From NCBI RefSeq assembly GCF_003651225.1, contig NZ_RCDB01000003.1, forward strand, positions 685,259 to 749,258: DNA of 64,000 nucleotides, written 5' to 3'. This DNA is from Microbacterium telephonicum. Lineage in GTDB: Bacteria > Actinomycetota > Actinomycetes > Actinomycetales > Microbacteriaceae. Below the pieces are notes generated by a model that was not told where the DNA came from, made no database searches, and saw only the letters and a list, made by a program, of their open reading frames with translations. This document shows, one piece after another, positions 42,175-52,545 of the stretch; position 1 is the stretch's first letter; every line of letters begins with the position of its first letter. Both the position numbers and the translations under genes were made by a program.

Positions 42175-42750
42175 TTACTCCGACTTCTCCTCGGCCTTCT
42201 CGTCGGCGGGGGCCTCGACGGCCTCCTCGGCGGCGGCCTCGGCGGCAGCACCCTCGGCCTGCGACTCGGCGCCGGCCTCGGCGTCGGTCGACTCGGCGAC
42301 CTCGGCCTCGGGGGCCTCCTCCACCGGGGTCTCCTCGGCGACGGGCGCGGCGGCGGCCGGAGCGGCCTTCTTGGCCTTGGCCTTCGGGGTGACGGGCTCG
42401 AGCACGAGCTCGATCACGGCCATGGGGGCGTTGTCGCCCTTGCGGTTGCCGACCTTGGTGATGCGGGTGTAGCCGCCGGGACGGTCCGCGACGAGCGGCG
42501 CGATCTCGGTGAACAGGACGTGCACGACTTCCTTGTCACCGATGACCGACAGCACGCGACGACGCGCGTGCAGGTCGCCGCGCTTGGCGAACGTGACGAG
42601 ACGCTCGGCCAGCGGACGCAGGCGCTTGGCCTTGGTCTCGGTGGTCGTGATCGACTTGTGCGTGAACAGCGCGGCAGCGAGGTTCGCGAGCAGCAGACGC
42701 TCGTGGGCGGGGCCGCCTCCGAGGCGGGGACCCTTCGTGGGCTTGGGCAT
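42175..42750 (-). CDS. rplQ: 50S ribosomal protein L17
   Basis: A 191-residue L17, last gene of the alpha operon. Residues 1-120 are the conserved fold ([28 protein letters not shown]). Residues 121-191 are an Ala/Glu-rich acidic extension, longer than the E. coli protein and typical of actinobacteria. It lies 39 nt after rpoA and is followed by a hairpin terminator. Confidence 0.95.
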   Translation of the reverse strand: MPKPTKGPRLGGGPAHERLLLANLAAALFTHKSITTTETKAKRLRPLAERLVTFAKRGDLHARRRVLSVIGDKEVVHVLFTEIAPLVADRPGGYTRITKVGNRKGDNAPMAVIELVLEPVTPKAKAKKAAPAAAAPVAEETPVEEAPEAEVAESTDAEAGAESQAEGAAAEAAAEEAVEAPADEKAEEKSE

Positions 42751-42789
42751 TCTCAGTTACTCCAGTGTGAAAAAGTGCGGTCGGGCCGG

Positions 42790-43779
42790 TCAGACGGTCT
42801 CGTCGTCGTAGCCGCTGTAGAAGTGCGCGCCGTCGAACCCGGGGACCGAGTCCTTCAGCGACAGGCCGAGCGAGATGAGCTTGTCGCGCACCTCGTCGAC
42901 GGACTTCTGACCGAAGTTGCGGATGTTCATCAGCTGGGTCTCCGAGAGGGCGACCAGCTCGGAGACGGTGTTGATGCCCTCGCGCTTGAGGCAGTTGTAC
43001 GAACGCACCGACAGGTCGAGGTCCTCGATCGGCATCGACAGCTCGTTGGTGAGCACCTCGGCGACCGGCGCGGGGCCGATCTCGATGCCCTCGGCCTCGA
43101 CGTTCAGCTCGCGCGCCAGACCGAACAGCTCGGTGAGGGTGCGGCCGGCCGACGCGACGGCGTCACGCGGCGAGATCGACGGCTTCGACTCGACGTCCAG
43201 GATGAGCTTGTCGAAGTCGGTGCGCTCACCGGCACGGGTCGCGTCCACGCGGTACGAGACCTTGAGGACGGGCGAGTAGATCGAGTCGACCGGAATCTGG
43301 CCGGCCTCGGCGTACTCGTTGCGGTTCTGCGTCGCCGAGACGTAGCCGCGGCCGCGCTCGATCGTCAGCTCGAGCTCGAACTTCGCCGAGTCGTTGAGCG
43401 TCGCGATGACCAGCTCGGGGTTGTGGATCTCGACACCGGCCGGCGCGGAGATGTCGGCGGCGGTGACCTCACCGGCGCCGGTCTTGCGCAGGTACGCGGT
43501 GATGGGCTCGTCGCGCTCCGACGAGACCACGAGCTGCTTGATGTTGAGGATGATCTCGGTCGCATCCTCCTTGACACCGGGGATGGTGCTGAACTCGTGC
43601 AGCACACCGTCGACGCGGATGCTGGTGACCGCGGCGCCGGGGATGGACGAGAGGAGGCTGCGACGCAGCGCGTTGCCGATGGTGTAGCCGAAGCCGGGCT
43701 CGAGCGGTTCGATGACGAACCGGCTGCGGAACTCGCCGACCTTCTCCTCGGTCAGAGTGGGACGCTGTGCGATGAGCAC
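42790..43779 (-). CDS. rpoA: RNA polymerase alpha subunit
   Basis: A 329-residue alpha subunit. The N-terminal dimerisation/assembly domain (about 1-230) has [20 protein letters not shown]. The C-terminal domain (about 250-315) has [16 protein letters not shown], which contacts DNA and activators. Length is normal. It lies between rpsK and rplQ as in the canonical alpha operon. A strong hairpin lies in the 126-nt gap upstream. Confidence 0.97.
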   Translation of the reverse strand: MLIAQRPTLTEEKVGEFRSRFVIEPLEPGFGYTIGNALRRSLLSSIPGAAVTSIRVDGVLHEFSTIPGVKEDATEIILNIKQLVVSSERDEPITAYLRKTGAGEVTAADISAPAGVEIHNPELVIATLNDSAKFELELTIERGRGYVSATQNRNEYAEAGQIPVDSIYSPVLKVSYRVDATRAGERTDFDKLILDVESKPSISPRDAVASAGRTLTELFGLARELNVEAEGIEIGPAPVAEVLTNELSMPIEDLDLSVRSYNCLKREGINTVSELVALSETQLMNIRNFGQKSVDEVRDKLISLGLSLKDSVPGFDGAHFYSGYDDETV

Positions 43780-43858
43780 TATGTGTTCCTTTCAGTCACG
43801 TGCCCGCTATATGACACGTGGATGTTCTGAGGTGTTGAGTTTTTCTAGAACGACGGAT

Positions 43859-43897
43859 GCCGGATCCCGCAACCCGTGGAGGGAAGCGGGATCCGGC
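43859..43897 (-). terminator. Hairpin between rpsK and rpoA
   Basis: A perfect 12-bp inverted repeat (GCCGGATCCCGC / GCGGGATCCGGC) with a 15-nt loop, 9 nt after the rpsK stop. A TATAGC box (43807-43812, minus strand) 28 nt before rpoA could restart transcription. It may act as a partial terminator or processing site. Confidence 0.5.
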
Positions 43898-43905
43898 CCG
43901 GGAAA

Positions 43906-44304
43906 TCAGACGCGGCGGCGCTTCGGGGGACGGCAGCCGTTGTGGGCCTGCGGGGTGACGTCCTGGATGGAGCCCACCTCGAGGCCGGCGGCCTGCAGCG
44001 AACGGATCGCGGTCTCGCGACCCGAGCCCGGACCCTTCACGAAGACGTCGACCTTCTTGACACCGTGCTCGGCGGCCTGGCGGGCGGCCGACTCGGCGGC
44101 CATGCCGGCCGCGTACGGGGTCGACTTGCGCGAGCCCTTGAAGCCCACGCCACCTGAGGACGCCCAGCTGATGACGGCGCCCGACGGGTCGGTGATCGAG
44201 ACGATCGTGTTGTTGAACGTCGACTTGATGTGGGCCTGGCCCAGCGCGATGTTCTTCTTCTCCTTGCGGCGCGGCTTGCGCGCGGCGGACTTGGCCTGTG
44301 CCAT
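43906..44304 (-). CDS. rpsK: 30S ribosomal protein S11
   Basis: A 132-residue S11. It has a basic N-terminus ([12 protein letters not shown]), a central [10 protein letters not shown] segment and the RNA-binding C-terminus ending [11 protein letters not shown]. Part of the small-subunit platform. It sits between rpsM (31 nt upstream) and rpoA. Confidence 0.97.
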   Translation of the reverse strand: MAQAKSAARKPRRKEKKNIALGQAHIKSTFNNTIVSITDPSGAVISWASSGGVGFKGSRKSTPYAAGMAAESAARQAAEHGVKKVDVFVKGPGSGRETAIRSLQAAGLEVGSIQDVTPQAHNGCRPPKRRRV

Positions 44305-44335
44305 GTGCTTGTTCTCCTAAACCTGCGGCGGCGCC

Positions 44336-44710
44336 TTAGCGCGCCTTCTTCTTGCCGGCCACGGTGCGCTTCGGGCCCTTGCGGGTACGCGCGTTCGTCT
44401 TCGTGCGCTGACCGCGCACCGGAAGGCCGCGGCGGTGGCGCAGGCCCTCGTAGGAGCCGATCTCGACCTTGCGGCGGATGTCGGCGGCGACCTCGCGGCG
44501 CAGGTCACCCTCCACCTTGTAGTTGCCTTCGATGTAGTCGCGCAGGGCGACGAGCTGGTCGTCGGTGAGGTCCTTGACGCGGATCGACTCGTCGATCTCG
44601 GTGGTCTTGAGGATCTCGGCCGAACGGGTACGGCCGATGCCGTAGATGTACGTGAGGGCGATCACCACGCGCTTGTCGCGCGGGATGTCGACGCCGGCAA
44701 GACGTGCCAT
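44336..44710 (-). CDS. rpsM: 30S ribosomal protein S13
   Basis: A 124-residue S13 with the N-terminal [15 protein letters not shown] and the basic C-terminus [16 protein letters not shown] that contacts the P-site tRNA. First gene after the structured gap that follows rpmJ. Ribosome binding site CAGGAGAA. Confidence 0.97.
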   Translation of the reverse strand: MARLAGVDIPRDKRVVIALTYIYGIGRTRSAEILKTTEIDESIRVKDLTDDQLVALRDYIEGNYKVEGDLRREVAADIRRKVEIGSYEGLRHRRGLPVRGQRTKTNARTRKGPKRTVAGKKKAR

Positions 44711-44834
44711 GCGGGTTCTCCTGGGAGTGAGTGAAGGTGTGGAGCAGAATCGGTGCCCGGGCCTTCACCCCGGGGTGTCCCCCGCCCTCGCGGACGGGAT
44801 CTGAGACTGCCTGTCTGTGTGTTCAGTTGTGAGG

Positions 44835-44909
44835 GTTTCGACTCGGCCGCTGCGCGGCCTCGCTCAACCTTGACGTTCGCGTGTCAACGCCGCTGCGCGG
44901 CATTGACAC
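44835..44909. repeat. REP-like element and hairpin between rpmJ and rpsM
   Basis: GTTTCGACTC plus GGCCGCTGCGCGGCC plus TCGCTCAAC (44835-44868) is related to the element inside the dehydrogenase gene at 12189. Next to it is a near-perfect palindrome, GTGTCAA-C-GCCGC-TGC-GCGGC-A-TTGACAC (44881-44909), directly after rpmJ, which could end the infA-rpmJ transcript. Confidence 0.55.
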
Positions 44910-44917
44910 GACTCACG

Positions 44918-45034
44918 TCAACCCTGGCGCTGCTTGTGACGCGGGTTCGACTTGCAGATGACCATGACGCGACCGTGGCGACGGATGACCTTGCAGTGGT
45001 CGCAGATGGGCTTGACGGAGGGGTTGACCTTCAT
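44918..45034 (-). CDS. rpmJ: 50S ribosomal protein L36
   Basis: A 38-residue L36. The zinc-binding form is retained, with Cys11, Cys14, Cys27 and His33 ([19 protein letters not shown]). It follows infA by 66 nt, as expected in the alpha operon. Confidence 0.95.
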   Translation of the reverse strand: MKVNPSVKPICDHCKVIRRHGRVMVICKSNPRHKQRQG

Positions 45035-45100
45035 GATTTTCCTGATTCGCTGTCTTCACCGGGCACGCCGGAGCGTGGGGTGTTACTTCTCGACCGGGGC

Positions 45101-45322
45101 TCAGCGGTAGCGGTAGACGATGCGTCCGCGCGTGAGGTCGTAGGGCGAAAGCTCGACGACGACACGGTCCTCCGGGATGATGCGGATGTAGTTCTGCCGC
45201 ATCTTGCCGGAGATCGTGGCCAAGACCTTGTGCCCGTTGGTCAGCTCGACGCGGAACATCGCGTTGGGCAGAGCCTCGGAGATCACACCTTCGATCTCGA
45301 TGACGCCGTCTTTCTTGGCCAT
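45101..45322 (-). CDS. infA: Translation initiation factor IF-1
   Basis: A 73-residue S1-fold protein that binds the ribosomal A site during initiation. The sequence [20 protein letters not shown] and [13 protein letters not shown] are typical and the length is standard. Transcription probably starts from the TACACT box at 45430-45435, giving a leader of about 100 nt. Confidence 0.97.
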   Translation of the reverse strand: MAKKDGVIEIEGVISEALPNAMFRVELTNGHKVLATISGKMRQNYIRIIPEDRVVVELSPYDLTRGRIVYRYR

Positions 45323-45429
45323 ACGCTCGCTTACAGTTGTGCAGACCGGTCGATCTGCGGTGGGTGGGATTGCGGTGCCGATGCGTCGGAAGACGACACG
45401 CCAATGAAGGCGCAAGGCACCAAAGATCC

Positions 45430-45435
45430 AGTGTA
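45430..45435 (-). promoter_or_regulatory. -10 element of infA
   Basis: TACACT on the minus strand, about 108 nt before infA and just downstream of the terminator of the preceding gene. Confidence 0.5.
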
Positions 45436-45443
45436 CGTGGTAA

Positions 45444-45471
45444 GGCCCCCGGAGGCAAACCACCGGGGGCC
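45444..45471 (-). terminator. Terminator of the DsbA-like gene
   Basis: GGCCCCCGG pairs with CCGGGGGCC around a 10-nt loop, 20 nt after the gene's stop. Confidence 0.75.
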
Positions 45472-45491
45472 CTCCGCTCAGGATCCGTGGG

Positions 45492-46172
45492 TCACTGCCC
45501 CGTGAGGTTCGCGACGATGTCAGTCTGCGGGTTCATCGTGATGGGCACGAGGGTGCCGTTGACCGCGAGCGTCGGCGTGCCGGTGGCCCCCTCGGGCAGC
45601 TGTTGCGCCTGAGCGAACTTCACGTACTTGTGGGAGGTGATGTCGTCGGCGAGCTGGTCGGTGACGGCGACGCCGGCATCCTTGGCGATCTGGATGATCT
45701 CCTCGTCGGTCAGACCCGTGCTGCTCTCGGCGGGCTGGTTCTCGTACATCGCCTGCATGAACGCGTAGGCGTTGTCGGGGTCGGATGCGGCGACCGCATA
45801 CATCGCGGCGGCGGAGCGGCTCGAGAACTCGGTGCCCTGCGAGAGGCGGTCGAGGATCGCGACCGGGTGCAGCTCGAGCGTGACGGAACCGTCGTCGACG
45901 AGACCCTTGATGGTCTCCCCCTCGGTCTGCTCGAACTGGTTGCAATAGGGGCACATGAAGTCGACGTAGGTGGCCACGGTGTCGGGGCCGTCGCCGAAGA
46001 CGATCGCGCCGGTCTCGGTGTCGATGTTCGACGCCTGGGGCGCTTCGCCGGGGGCGGTCGCGGAGTTGTTCATCCAGACGACCGCGCCGATCACGACGGC
46101 GACGACGGCCACGACCGCCACGCTCGTCCAGATCGCGAACCAATTCGTCTTGCGGGCCGGTGTGCCTGCCAT
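45492..46172 (-). CDS. Membrane-anchored DsbA-like thiol oxidoreductase
   Basis: A 226-residue protein. A short cytoplasmic N-terminus and one membrane helix (about 14-36) tether a DsbA-type thioredoxin fold. The active site is CPYC ([10 protein letters not shown], about residue 73) and the cis-Pro loop is [12 protein letters not shown]. Such proteins form disulfides in exported proteins. The start at 46172 follows a GAGG site. It lies between map and infA, an insertion into the usual map-infA order. Confidence 0.85.
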   Translation of the reverse strand: MAGTPARKTNWFAIWTSVAVVAVVAVVIGAVVWMNNSATAPGEAPQASNIDTETGAIVFGDGPDTVATYVDFMCPYCNQFEQTEGETIKGLVDDGSVTLELHPVAILDRLSQGTEFSSRSAAAMYAVAASDPDNAYAFMQAMYENQPAESSTGLTDEEIIQIAKDAGVAVTDQLADDITSHKYVKFAQAQQLPEGATGTPTLAVNGTLVPITMNPQTDIVANLTGQ

Positions 46173-46262
46173 GTCCTCGCCTCTCGTGACGCCGCCTCTC
46201 GGCGCACTGTCTCCATCTTCGCGCAACCGCGCTATGCGTTTCCCCTGAGCAGCGCCGTGCAT

Positions 46263-47096
46263 TCAGGCGATGGGGGTGGGCGTCACGCCGAACGGCGCGA
46301 GACCCGCCGCACCGCCGTCGGCGGCGGTGAGAACCCAGATGCCGCCCGCGTGCACGGCGACACTGTGCTCCCAGTGCGAGCCGTCGGTGCCGTCGACGGT
46401 CGAGACCGTCCAGTCGTCGTCCTCGACGAACGTGTCGTGCGAGCCGCCGACCACCATGGGCTCGATGGCCAGGCACAGACCCGGCTTGATCTCCGGACCG
46501 AGGTCGGGCGTGCGGTAGTTGAAAACCGTCGGCCCCTCGTGCATCTTGCGACCGATGCCGTGGCCGACGTAGTCGCGCAGGATGCCGTAGCCCTCCCCCG
46601 ACGCCTCGATGGAGGCCTGCACGGCGGCGCCGATCTCACCGACACGTCGCGCGGTTGCCATCGCCGCGATCCCCGCCCACAGCGACGCCTCGGTGACCGA
46701 CGACAGCCGCTCGCGCGCGGCCACCAGGTCGGGCCGCGACGGGTCGGGGACGACGACGGTGATCGCGGAGTCGCCGTTCCAGCCCTGGAACTGGGCGCCG
46801 GCGTCGATCGAGACGATGTCGCCCGGCTCGAGCACGCGGCCACCGGGGATGCCGTGCACGACCTGCTCGTTGACCGAGACGCACGTCGTGTGGCGGTACC
46901 CGCGGACCATCTGGAAGTTCGACTCCGCGCCGCGGGCCCGCACGACCTCGGCGGCGGCGGCGTCCAGGTCGAGCGTCGTGAGGCCGGGCGCGATCACGGC
47001 GCGCACCGCGTCGAGCGCGGCGGCGGTGATGCGTCCGGGCTCCACCATCCCGCGCAGCTGCGCGGGGGTCTTGTAGATCGAGCGGCGCAGGCCCAT
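46263..47096 (-). CDS. map: Type I methionine aminopeptidase
   Basis: A 277-residue enzyme removing initiator Met. The five metal ligands are visible in SIDAGAQFQGWNGDSA (two Asp), GHGIGRKMHE (His), AIEPM (Glu) and HWEHSVAV (Glu region). The His in MVRGYRHTTCVSVN-x-x-V-V-H-G contacts substrate. It overlaps the end of adk by one base, so adk and map are co-translated. Confidence 0.95.
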   Translation of the reverse strand: MGLRRSIYKTPAQLRGMVEPGRITAAALDAVRAVIAPGLTTLDLDAAAAEVVRARGAESNFQMVRGYRHTTCVSVNEQVVHGIPGGRVLEPGDIVSIDAGAQFQGWNGDSAITVVVPDPSRPDLVAARERLSSVTEASLWAGIAAMATARRVGEIGAAVQASIEASGEGYGILRDYVGHGIGRKMHEGPTVFNYRTPDLGPEIKPGLCLAIEPMVVGGSHDTFVEDDDWTVSTVDGTDGSHWEHSVAVHAGGIWVLTAADGGAAGLAPFGVTPTPIA

Positions 47097-47683
47097 CAGG
47101 CGGTGATGCCGCGGGCGGCGAGGGCGACGACGATGCGCTCGAAGACCTCGTCGAGCGTGCCGACCCCGTCGACGGCGTCGACGATGCCCCGCTCGCGGTA
47201 GACGCCGAGGATCGGCGCCGTCTCGGACTCGTAGATCGACAGACGCTTGGCGATCGCCTCTTCGTTGTCGTCGGCGCGACCCTGCTCGGCGGCGCGGCGC
47301 GACAGGCGCTGGATCGACTCCTCGCGCGGCACGGCGAGCTCGATGACGGCGGTCAGCGGCGAGTCACGGCCGTCGAGGAAGGCGTCGAGGTCGGCGACCT
47401 GGCCGAGATTGCGGGGATAGCCGTCGAGCAGGAAGCCGGCGGCGGCGTCATCCTGCGCGAGACGGTCGCGCACGATCGCCCCGGTCAGCTCGTCGGGGAC
47501 GAGGTCGCCGGCGTCGATGATCGCCTTGACCTGCAGGCCGAGCTCGGTGCCGTCCTTGACGTTCGCGCGGAACACGTCGCCGGTCGAGACGGCCGGGATG
47601 CCGAACGCCTCGGCGATGCGCACGCCCTGCGTGCCCTTGCCGGAGCCCTGCGGCCCGACGATGAGAAGACGGGGCGCGGTCAT
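47096..47683 (-). CDS. adk: Adenylate kinase (short form)
   Basis: A 195-residue enzyme interconverting ATP, AMP and ADP. The P-loop GPQGSGKGT (9-17), the AMP-binding STGDVFR, and [10 protein letters not shown] are intact. The long LID insert with zinc Cys residues is absent, as in actinobacterial short forms. Its start overlaps the secY stop by 4 nt. Confidence 0.95.
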   Translation of the reverse strand: MTAPRLLIVGPQGSGKGTQGVRIAEAFGIPAVSTGDVFRANVKDGTELGLQVKAIIDAGDLVPDELTGAIVRDRLAQDDAAAGFLLDGYPRNLGQVADLDAFLDGRDSPLTAVIELAVPREESIQRLSRRAAEQGRADDNEEAIAKRLSIYESETAPILGVYRERGIVDAVDGVGTLDEVFERIVVALAARGITA

Positions 47684-49005
47684 CGCAGAAGCCCTTCGTA
47701 GTGGCGCTGCTGCAGCTGCGCGTCGATCTGCTTCACGGTCTCCAGACCCACACCCACGATGATGAGGATCGACGCGCCGCCGAACGGGAAGTTCTGGTTG
47801 GCGCCGACCGTCGCGAGAGCCACGAGCGGCAGCAGGGCGATCAGACCGAGGTAGATCGAGCCGGGCAGCGTGATGCGCGTGAGCACGTAGTCGAGGTACT
47901 CGGCCGTGGGGCGACCCGCGCGGATGCCGGGGATGAAGCCGCCGTACTTCTTCATGTTGTCGGCGACCTCCACCGGGTTGAACGTGATCGCGACGTAGAA
48001 GTAGGTGAACCCGACGATGAGCAGGAAGTACAGCAGCATGTACAGCGGGTGGTCACCCTTGGTCAGGTACGCCTGGATCCAGGCGACCCAGCCGGGGACG
48101 TTGCCGTCGGCATCCGGGGTCTGGTTGAACTGCGCGATGAGCGCGGGGATGTACAGCAGCGACGAGGCGAAGATGACGGGCACGACGCCGGCCATGTTGA
48201 CCTTGATCGGGATGTACGTGTTCGTGCCGCCGAGCGTGCGGCGGCCCACCATGCGCTTGGCGTACTGCACCGGGATGCGGCGCTGCGACTGCTCGACGAA
48301 GACGACGAGCGCGACGGTCGCGATGCCGACCGCGAGCACGAGGAGGAAGACCTCGAAGCCGCGCGCCTGCCAGATCGACCACATCGCGACGGGGAAGCTC
48401 GCGGCGATCGAGGTGAAGATGAGGATCGACATGCCGTTGCCGACACCGCGCTCGGTGACGAGCTCGGCGAACCACATGATCAGGCCCGTGCCGGCGGTCA
48501 TCGTGATGATCATCAGCAGCTGCGCCCACCAGGCGTCGTTGGTCAGCAGCGTGTTGCACTCGGCGATGTTCGTCGTGCCGAACAGCTGGCCGGAGCGCGC
48601 GACGGTGACCAGCGTGGTCGACTGCAGCAGCGCCAGGGCGATCGTGAGGTAGCGCGTGTACTGCGTGAGCTTGGCCTGGCCCGCCTGACCCTCCTTGTAG
48701 AGGGTCTCGAAGTGCGGGATGACCACGCGCAGCAGCTGCACGATGATCGTCGCGGTGATGTAGGGCATGACGCCGAGCGCGAAGATCGACAGCTGCAGCA
48801 GCGCACCGCCCGAGAACAGGTTCACCAGCGACAGCAGGCCGTCGGTGGAACCGGACTGTGCGAGACACTCCTGCACGTTCGGGAAGTTCACGAACGGCGT
48901 CGGGACGTGTGCACCGAAGCGGTAGATGGCGATGATGCCGAGGGTGAAGGCGATCTTCCGCCGGAGGTCCGGTGTGCGGAAGACCCGCGCGATGGCGCTG
49001 AACAA
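47680..49005 (-). CDS. secY: Protein translocase subunit SecY
   Basis: A 441-residue ten-helix channel of the Sec translocase. Typical segments are [19 protein letters not shown], the plug region after [18 protein letters not shown], and [15 protein letters not shown]. It starts at TTG (49005): GGAGG lies 9 nt upstream and translation from there gives the standard N-terminus [14 protein letters not shown]. No ATG fits. It has its own TATTCT box just after a terminator that separates it from rplO. Confidence 0.95.
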   Translation of the reverse strand: MFSAIARVFRTPDLRRKIAFTLGIIAIYRFGAHVPTPFVNFPNVQECLAQSGSTDGLLSLVNLFSGGALLQLSIFALGVMPYITATIIVQLLRVVIPHFETLYKEGQAGQAKLTQYTRYLTIALALLQSTTLVTVARSGQLFGTTNIAECNTLLTNDAWWAQLLMIITMTAGTGLIMWFAELVTERGVGNGMSILIFTSIAASFPVAMWSIWQARGFEVFLLVLAVGIATVALVVFVEQSQRRIPVQYAKRMVGRRTLGGTNTYIPIKVNMAGVVPVIFASSLLYIPALIAQFNQTPDADGNVPGWVAWIQAYLTKGDHPLYMLLYFLLIVGFTYFYVAITFNPVEVADNMKKYGGFIPGIRAGRPTAEYLDYVLTRITLPGSIYLGLIALLPLVALATVGANQNFPFGGASILIIVGVGLETVKQIDAQLQQRHYEGLLR

Positions 49006-49056
49006 AGTGGATATCCTCCAGTGGGAACGACCGGGCCTCGAAAGGCACCGTTCCCC

Positions 49057-49062
49057 AGAATA
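49057..49062 (-). promoter_or_regulatory. -10 element of secY-adk-map
   Basis: TATTCT on the minus strand, about 52 nt before the secY TTG and 7 nt after the rplO terminator stem. It indicates separate initiation for the secY group. Confidence 0.5.
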
Positions 49063-49069
49063 CGGCAAC

Positions 49070-49095
49070 AGGGGCCGGAGTCTCCTCCGGCCCCT
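49070..49095 (-). terminator. Terminator between rplO and secY
   Basis: A perfect 11-bp stem (AGGGGCCGGAG / CTCCGGCCCCT) with a 4-nt loop, 10 nt after the rplO stop. Confidence 0.7.
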
Positions 49096-49105
49096 GCCGA
49101 CGCGA

Positions 49106-49669
49106 TTACTTGACCGAACCGCCCGCGGCGACGATCTTCTGCTCTGCCGAGCCGGAGACCTTGTCGACCGACACGGTGAGCTTGACCGAGATGTCGCCGG
49201 TGCCGAGCACCTTGACCTTCTCGTTCTTGCGGACGGCACCCTTGGCGACCAGGTCGCCCACGGTGACGTCGCCGCCCTGGGGGTACAGCTCGGCGAGCTT
49301 GTCGAGGTTGACCACCTGGTACTCGACGCGGAACGGGTTCTTGAACCCGCGCAGCTTCGGCGTACGCATGTGCAGCGGCATCTGACCGCCCTCGAAGCCG
49401 ACCTTCACCTGGTAACGGGCCTTCGTGCCCTTGGTGCCGCGGCCGGCGGTCTTGCCCTTGGAGCCCTCACCACGACCCACGCGGGTCTTGGCGGTGTTGG
49501 CGCCCGGAACCGGACGCAGGTGGTGCACCTTCAGCACGCCCGGGCGCGAAGCCGGTGCATCCTTCTTGGGCGCAGCCTTCGCGGCGGTGTCCTTCTTGGC
49601 AGCAGGCTTCTTGGCCGCCGCCTTCTTCTCGACGACCTCATCGGTCGTCTTGTCGGCCTTCTCAGCCAT
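49106..49669 (-). CDS. rplO: 50S ribosomal protein L15
   Basis: A 187-residue L15. The first 40 residues are a Lys/Ala-rich extension ([13 protein letters not shown]). The conserved part has [20 protein letters not shown] and [12 protein letters not shown]. The start codon overlaps the rpmD stop. Confidence 0.95.
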   Translation of the reverse strand: MAEKADKTTDEVVEKKAAAKKPAAKKDTAAKAAPKKDAPASRPGVLKVHHLRPVPGANTAKTRVGRGEGSKGKTAGRGTKGTKARYQVKVGFEGGQMPLHMRTPKLRGFKNPFRVEYQVVNLDKLAELYPQGGDVTVGDLVAKGAVRKNEKVKVLGTGDISVKLTVSVDKVSGSAEQKIVAAGGSVK

Positions 49670-49854
49670 CAGTCGATCTCCTCAACCTTCACGAGGTGGG
49701 CGACGGTCTTGACGTAGCCGCGCGTCTGCGCGTCGTCGGGACGGACGACCGAGTCGCCGATCCGCTTGAGACCCAGCGAACGCAGCGTGTCGCGCTGATT
49801 CTGCTTCTCGCTCACCTTGGACTTGACCTGCGTGACCTTCAGACGGGCGGCCAT
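49669..49854 (-). CDS. rpmD: 50S ribosomal protein L30
   Basis: A 61-residue L30, with [20 protein letters not shown] and a [16 protein letters not shown] end. It overlaps both rpsE and rplO by one base. Confidence 0.95.
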   Translation of the reverse strand: MAARLKVTQVKSKVSEKQNQRDTLRSLGLKRIGDSVVRPDDAQTRGYVKTVAHLVKVEEID

Positions 49855-50537
49855 CAGGCACCTACCTTCTGTGCCTTGAGCGCCTCGGCCTCGGCACGGA
49901 TCAGACGGGCCGGCGCGACCTGGTCGAAGTCCAGACCACGACGGGCGGCGACGGCGCGCGGCTCCTCGAGCTGCTTCAGCGCCTCGACGGTCGCGTGCAC
50001 GATGTTGATCGTGTTCGACGAGCCGAGCGACTTCGACAGGACGTCGTGGATGCCGGCGCACTCGAGCACGGCACGCACCGGACCACCGGCGATGACACCG
50101 GTACCGGCAGCGGCCGGACGCAGCAGCACGACGCCGGCAGCGGCCTCGCCCTGCACCGGGTGCGGGATGGTGGAACCGGCACGGGGCACACGGAAGAAGT
50201 TCCGCTTGGCCTCTTCGACACCCTTCGAGATCGCCAGGGGAACCTCGCGGGCCTTGCCGTAGCCGACGCCGACCAGGCCGTTGCCGTCGCCCACGACGAC
50301 GAGCGCCGTGAAGCTGAAGCGGCGACCGCCCTTGACGACCTTCGACACGCGGTTGATGGTCACGACGCGCTCGAGGAACTGGTTCTCGCCACGGTCACGG
50401 CCACCGCGGTCGCGGGTCTGGCTGCGCTCGCGGCCACCGCGGCGCGGCTCGCGCTCGCGCTCGGCGGGCGCCTCGGCCGCAGCAGCAGGAGCCTGCTCGG
50501 TCACTTCGTTCTCCACATTCTGAGTTGCTTCGCTCAC
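49854..50537 (-). CDS. rpsE: 30S ribosomal protein S5
   Basis: A 227-residue S5. An Ala/Glu and Arg/Gly-rich N-terminal extension (1-52) precedes the dsRNA-binding-like domain ([19 protein letters not shown]) and a C-terminal domain. The extension is longer than in E. coli. Start overlaps the rplR stop (ATGA). Confidence 0.95.
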   Translation of the reverse strand: MSEATQNVENEVTEQAPAAAAEAPAEREREPRRGGRERSQTRDRGGRDRGENQFLERVVTINRVSKVVKGGRRFSFTALVVVGDGNGLVGVGYGKAREVPLAISKGVEEAKRNFFRVPRAGSTIPHPVQGEAAAGVVLLRPAAAGTGVIAGGPVRAVLECAGIHDVLSKSLGSSNTINIVHATVEALKQLEEPRAVAARRGLDFDQVAPARLIRAEAEALKAQKVGA

Positions 50538-50893
50538 AGGTTCAGACCTCCTTCGCGAGCGCCGTCGGCGATCGCGGCGACACGACCCGCGTAGCGGTTG
50601 CCACCGCGGTCGAACACGACGTCCTCGACGCCGGCGGCCTTCGCACGCTCGGCGACGAGCTCGCCGACCTTGCGGGCCTTGGCGGTCTTGTCACCGTCGA
50701 ACGTGCGCAGATCCGCTTCGAGCGTCGACGCGGATGCCACGGTGTGACCCTTGCTGTCGTCCACGACCTGGACGAAAACGTGGCGGGCCGAGCGGGTGAC
50801 GACCAGGCGCGGGCGCGCCTCGGTACCGACGACCTTCTTGCGAAGGCGCAGGTGACGACGCGTACGCGCGTCGGTCTTCGACTTGACAGCCAT
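50534..50893 (-). CDS. rplR: 50S ribosomal protein L18
   Basis: A 119-residue L18 that binds 5S rRNA, with [20 protein letters not shown] and the Gly-rich end [20 protein letters not shown]. It lies 2 nt after rplF. Confidence 0.95.
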   Translation of the reverse strand: MAVKSKTDARTRRHLRLRKKVVGTEARPRLVVTRSARHVFVQVVDDSKGHTVASASTLEADLRTFDGDKTAKARKVGELVAERAKAAGVEDVVFDRGGNRYAGRVAAIADGAREGGLNL

Positions 50894-50895
50894 GA

Positions 50896-51432
50896 TTACT
50901 TACCACTCTTTCCGGCCTTGCGGCGGACGACCTCGCCGGCGTACCGCACACCCTTGCCCTTGTACGGCTCGGGCTTGCGGATCTTGCGGATGTTCGCTGC
51001 GGCTTCGCCGACGGCCTGCTTCGAGATGCCGCTCACGGTCACCTTGTTGTTGCCCTCGACGGTCAGCGTGATGCCCGCCGGCGGCTCGACCAGGACCGGG
51101 TGCGAGAAGCCGAGCGCGAACTCGATGGCCGCACCCTTCTGCGCGACGCGGTAACCGGTGCCGACGACCTCGAGGCCCTTGGTGTAGCCCTGGGTCACGC
51201 CGATGATGTTGTTGTTGATGAGGGTGCGGGTCAGTCCGTGCAGCGAACGCGACTCGCGCTCGTCGTCGGGACGCGAGACCAGAACCTGGTTCTCCTCGAC
51301 CTTGACCTCGATGGGCTTGGAGACGGGGAGCACGAGCTCGCCCTTCGGGCCCTTGACCGTGACGTCCTGACCGGCGACCGAGACGGTCACGCCGGCGGGG
51401 ATGTCGATGGGAAGACGTCCAATACGCGACAT
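50896..51432 (-). CDS. rplF: 50S ribosomal protein L6
   Basis: A 178-residue L6 with two repeated domains. [15 protein letters not shown] starts it and [16 protein letters not shown] is the conserved C-terminal rRNA-binding signature. It lies 6 nt after rpsH. Confidence 0.95.
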   Translation of the reverse strand: MSRIGRLPIDIPAGVTVSVAGQDVTVKGPKGELVLPVSKPIEVKVEENQVLVSRPDDERESRSLHGLTRTLINNNIIGVTQGYTKGLEVVGTGYRVAQKGAAIEFALGFSHPVLVEPPAGITLTVEGNNKVTVSGISKQAVGEAAANIRKIRKPEPYKGKGVRYAGEVVRRKAGKSGK

Positions 51433-51438
51433 GTCAGA

Positions 51439-51837
51439 TCACCACACGTAGGCGAGGACTTCCCCACCCACGCCCTTCTGCTCGGCCTGACGGTCCGTCA
51501 GGAGACCGGAGGAGGTGGACAGGATCGCGACGCCCAGGCCGCCGAGGACCTTGGGGATCTCGGTGGACTTCGCGTACACGCGGAGACCGGGCTTCGAGAC
51601 ACGCTTGATGCCGGCGATCGACCGCTCGCGGTTCGGGCCGTACTTGAGCGTCAGGGTGAGGGTCTGACCCACGCGGGCGTCGGACACCTCCCAGCCGCTG
51701 ATGTAGCCCTCCTGCTGGAGGATCTCGGCGATGTGGGTCTTGAGCTTCGAGCTCGGCAGCGCGACGGAGTCGTGGTGCGCCGAGTTCGCGTTGCGCAGAC
51801 GGGTCAGCATGTCTGCGACCGGGTCTGTCATCGTCAT
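51439..51837 (-). CDS. rpsH: 30S ribosomal protein S8
   Basis: A 132-residue S8, a 16S rRNA-binding protein and, in E. coli, the translational repressor of the spc operon. [16 protein letters not shown] and the C-terminal [13 protein letters not shown] motif are present. A 118-nt structured gap precedes it. Confidence 0.95.
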   Translation of the reverse strand: MTMTDPVADMLTRLRNANSAHHDSVALPSSKLKTHIAEILQQEGYISGWEVSDARVGQTLTLTLKYGPNRERSIAGIKRVSKPGLRVYAKSTEIPKVLGGLGVAILSTSSGLLTDRQAEQKGVGGEVLAYVW

Positions 51838-51900
51838 GATGTGTTCCTTTGTTCAGTGGTTTCGGATGCCGTTACACGACAGCCGACCTTCCGGATGAGT

Positions 51901-51946
51901 GGTCACCGGACGGTGACCGGGTGCCGGCGCCCCGAAGGACGCCGGC
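51901..51946 (-). other. Tandem hairpins in the L5-S8 gap, no S14 gene
   Basis: GGTCACC/GGTGACC (51901-51918) and GCCGGCG/CGCCGGC (51923-51946) form two adjacent stems. The 118-nt gap is where rpsN or rpsZ (S14) lies in many bacteria, and no S14 reading frame exists here. The stems could be a partial terminator or an S8-type regulatory site. Confidence 0.45.
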
Positions 51947-51955
51947 CACGACACT

Positions 51956-52543
51956 TTACTTGGCGTCGTCGGTCTTGAAGGGGAAGCCCAGGTGACGCAG
52001 CAGCGAGCGGCCTTCGGCATCCGTCTTCGCCGAGGTGACGATCGTGATGTCGAAACCGCGGACGCGGTCGATCTTGTCCTGGTTGATCTCGTGGAACACC
52101 GACTGCTCCTGGAGACCGAAGGTGTAGTTCCCGTTGCCGTCGAACTGCGCGGCCGACAGGCCGCGGAAGTCGCGGATGCGCGGCAGGGCGAGGTTCACGA
52201 GACGGTCGATGAACTCCCACGCGCGGTCACCGCGGAGGGTGACGTGCGCGCCGATGGCCTGGCCCTCGCGCAGCTTGAACTGCGCGATGGACTTGCGGGC
52301 CTTGGTGACGACGGGCTTCTGGCCGGTGATCTTGGTGAGATCGTCGACCGCGCCGTCGATCACCTTGGAGTCGCGAGCAGCCTCGCCGACACCGGTGTTC
52401 ACGACGACCTTCACGAGACCGGGGATCTGCATGACGTTCGGGTAGCCGAACTCGTCCTGCAGCGCCTTCTTGATCTCGCCCTGGTACTTCTGCTTCAGGC
52501 GGGGCTGGATCTTGCCAGCCTCCACGGCAGTTGCGTTGCTCAT
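51956..52543 (-). CDS. rplE: 50S ribosomal protein L5
   Basis: A 195-residue L5, 5S rRNA-binding and P-site tRNA contact. Conserved blocks are [32 protein letters not shown] and the [15 protein letters not shown] end. It lies 2 nt after rplX. Confidence 0.95.
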   Translation of the reverse strand: MSNATAVEAGKIQPRLKQKYQGEIKKALQDEFGYPNVMQIPGLVKVVVNTGVGEAARDSKVIDGAVDDLTKITGQKPVVTKARKSIAQFKLREGQAIGAHVTLRGDRAWEFIDRLVNLALPRIRDFRGLSAAQFDGNGNYTFGLQEQSVFHEINQDKIDRVRGFDITIVTSAKTDAEGRSLLRHLGFPFKTDDAK

Positions 52544-52545
52544 GT

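Noticed and set aside
44711..44917. Possible tRNA or small RNA gene between rpmJ and rpsM
   Set aside because: No cloverleaf or T-loop sequence; the structure is explained by a REP-like element and a palindrome.
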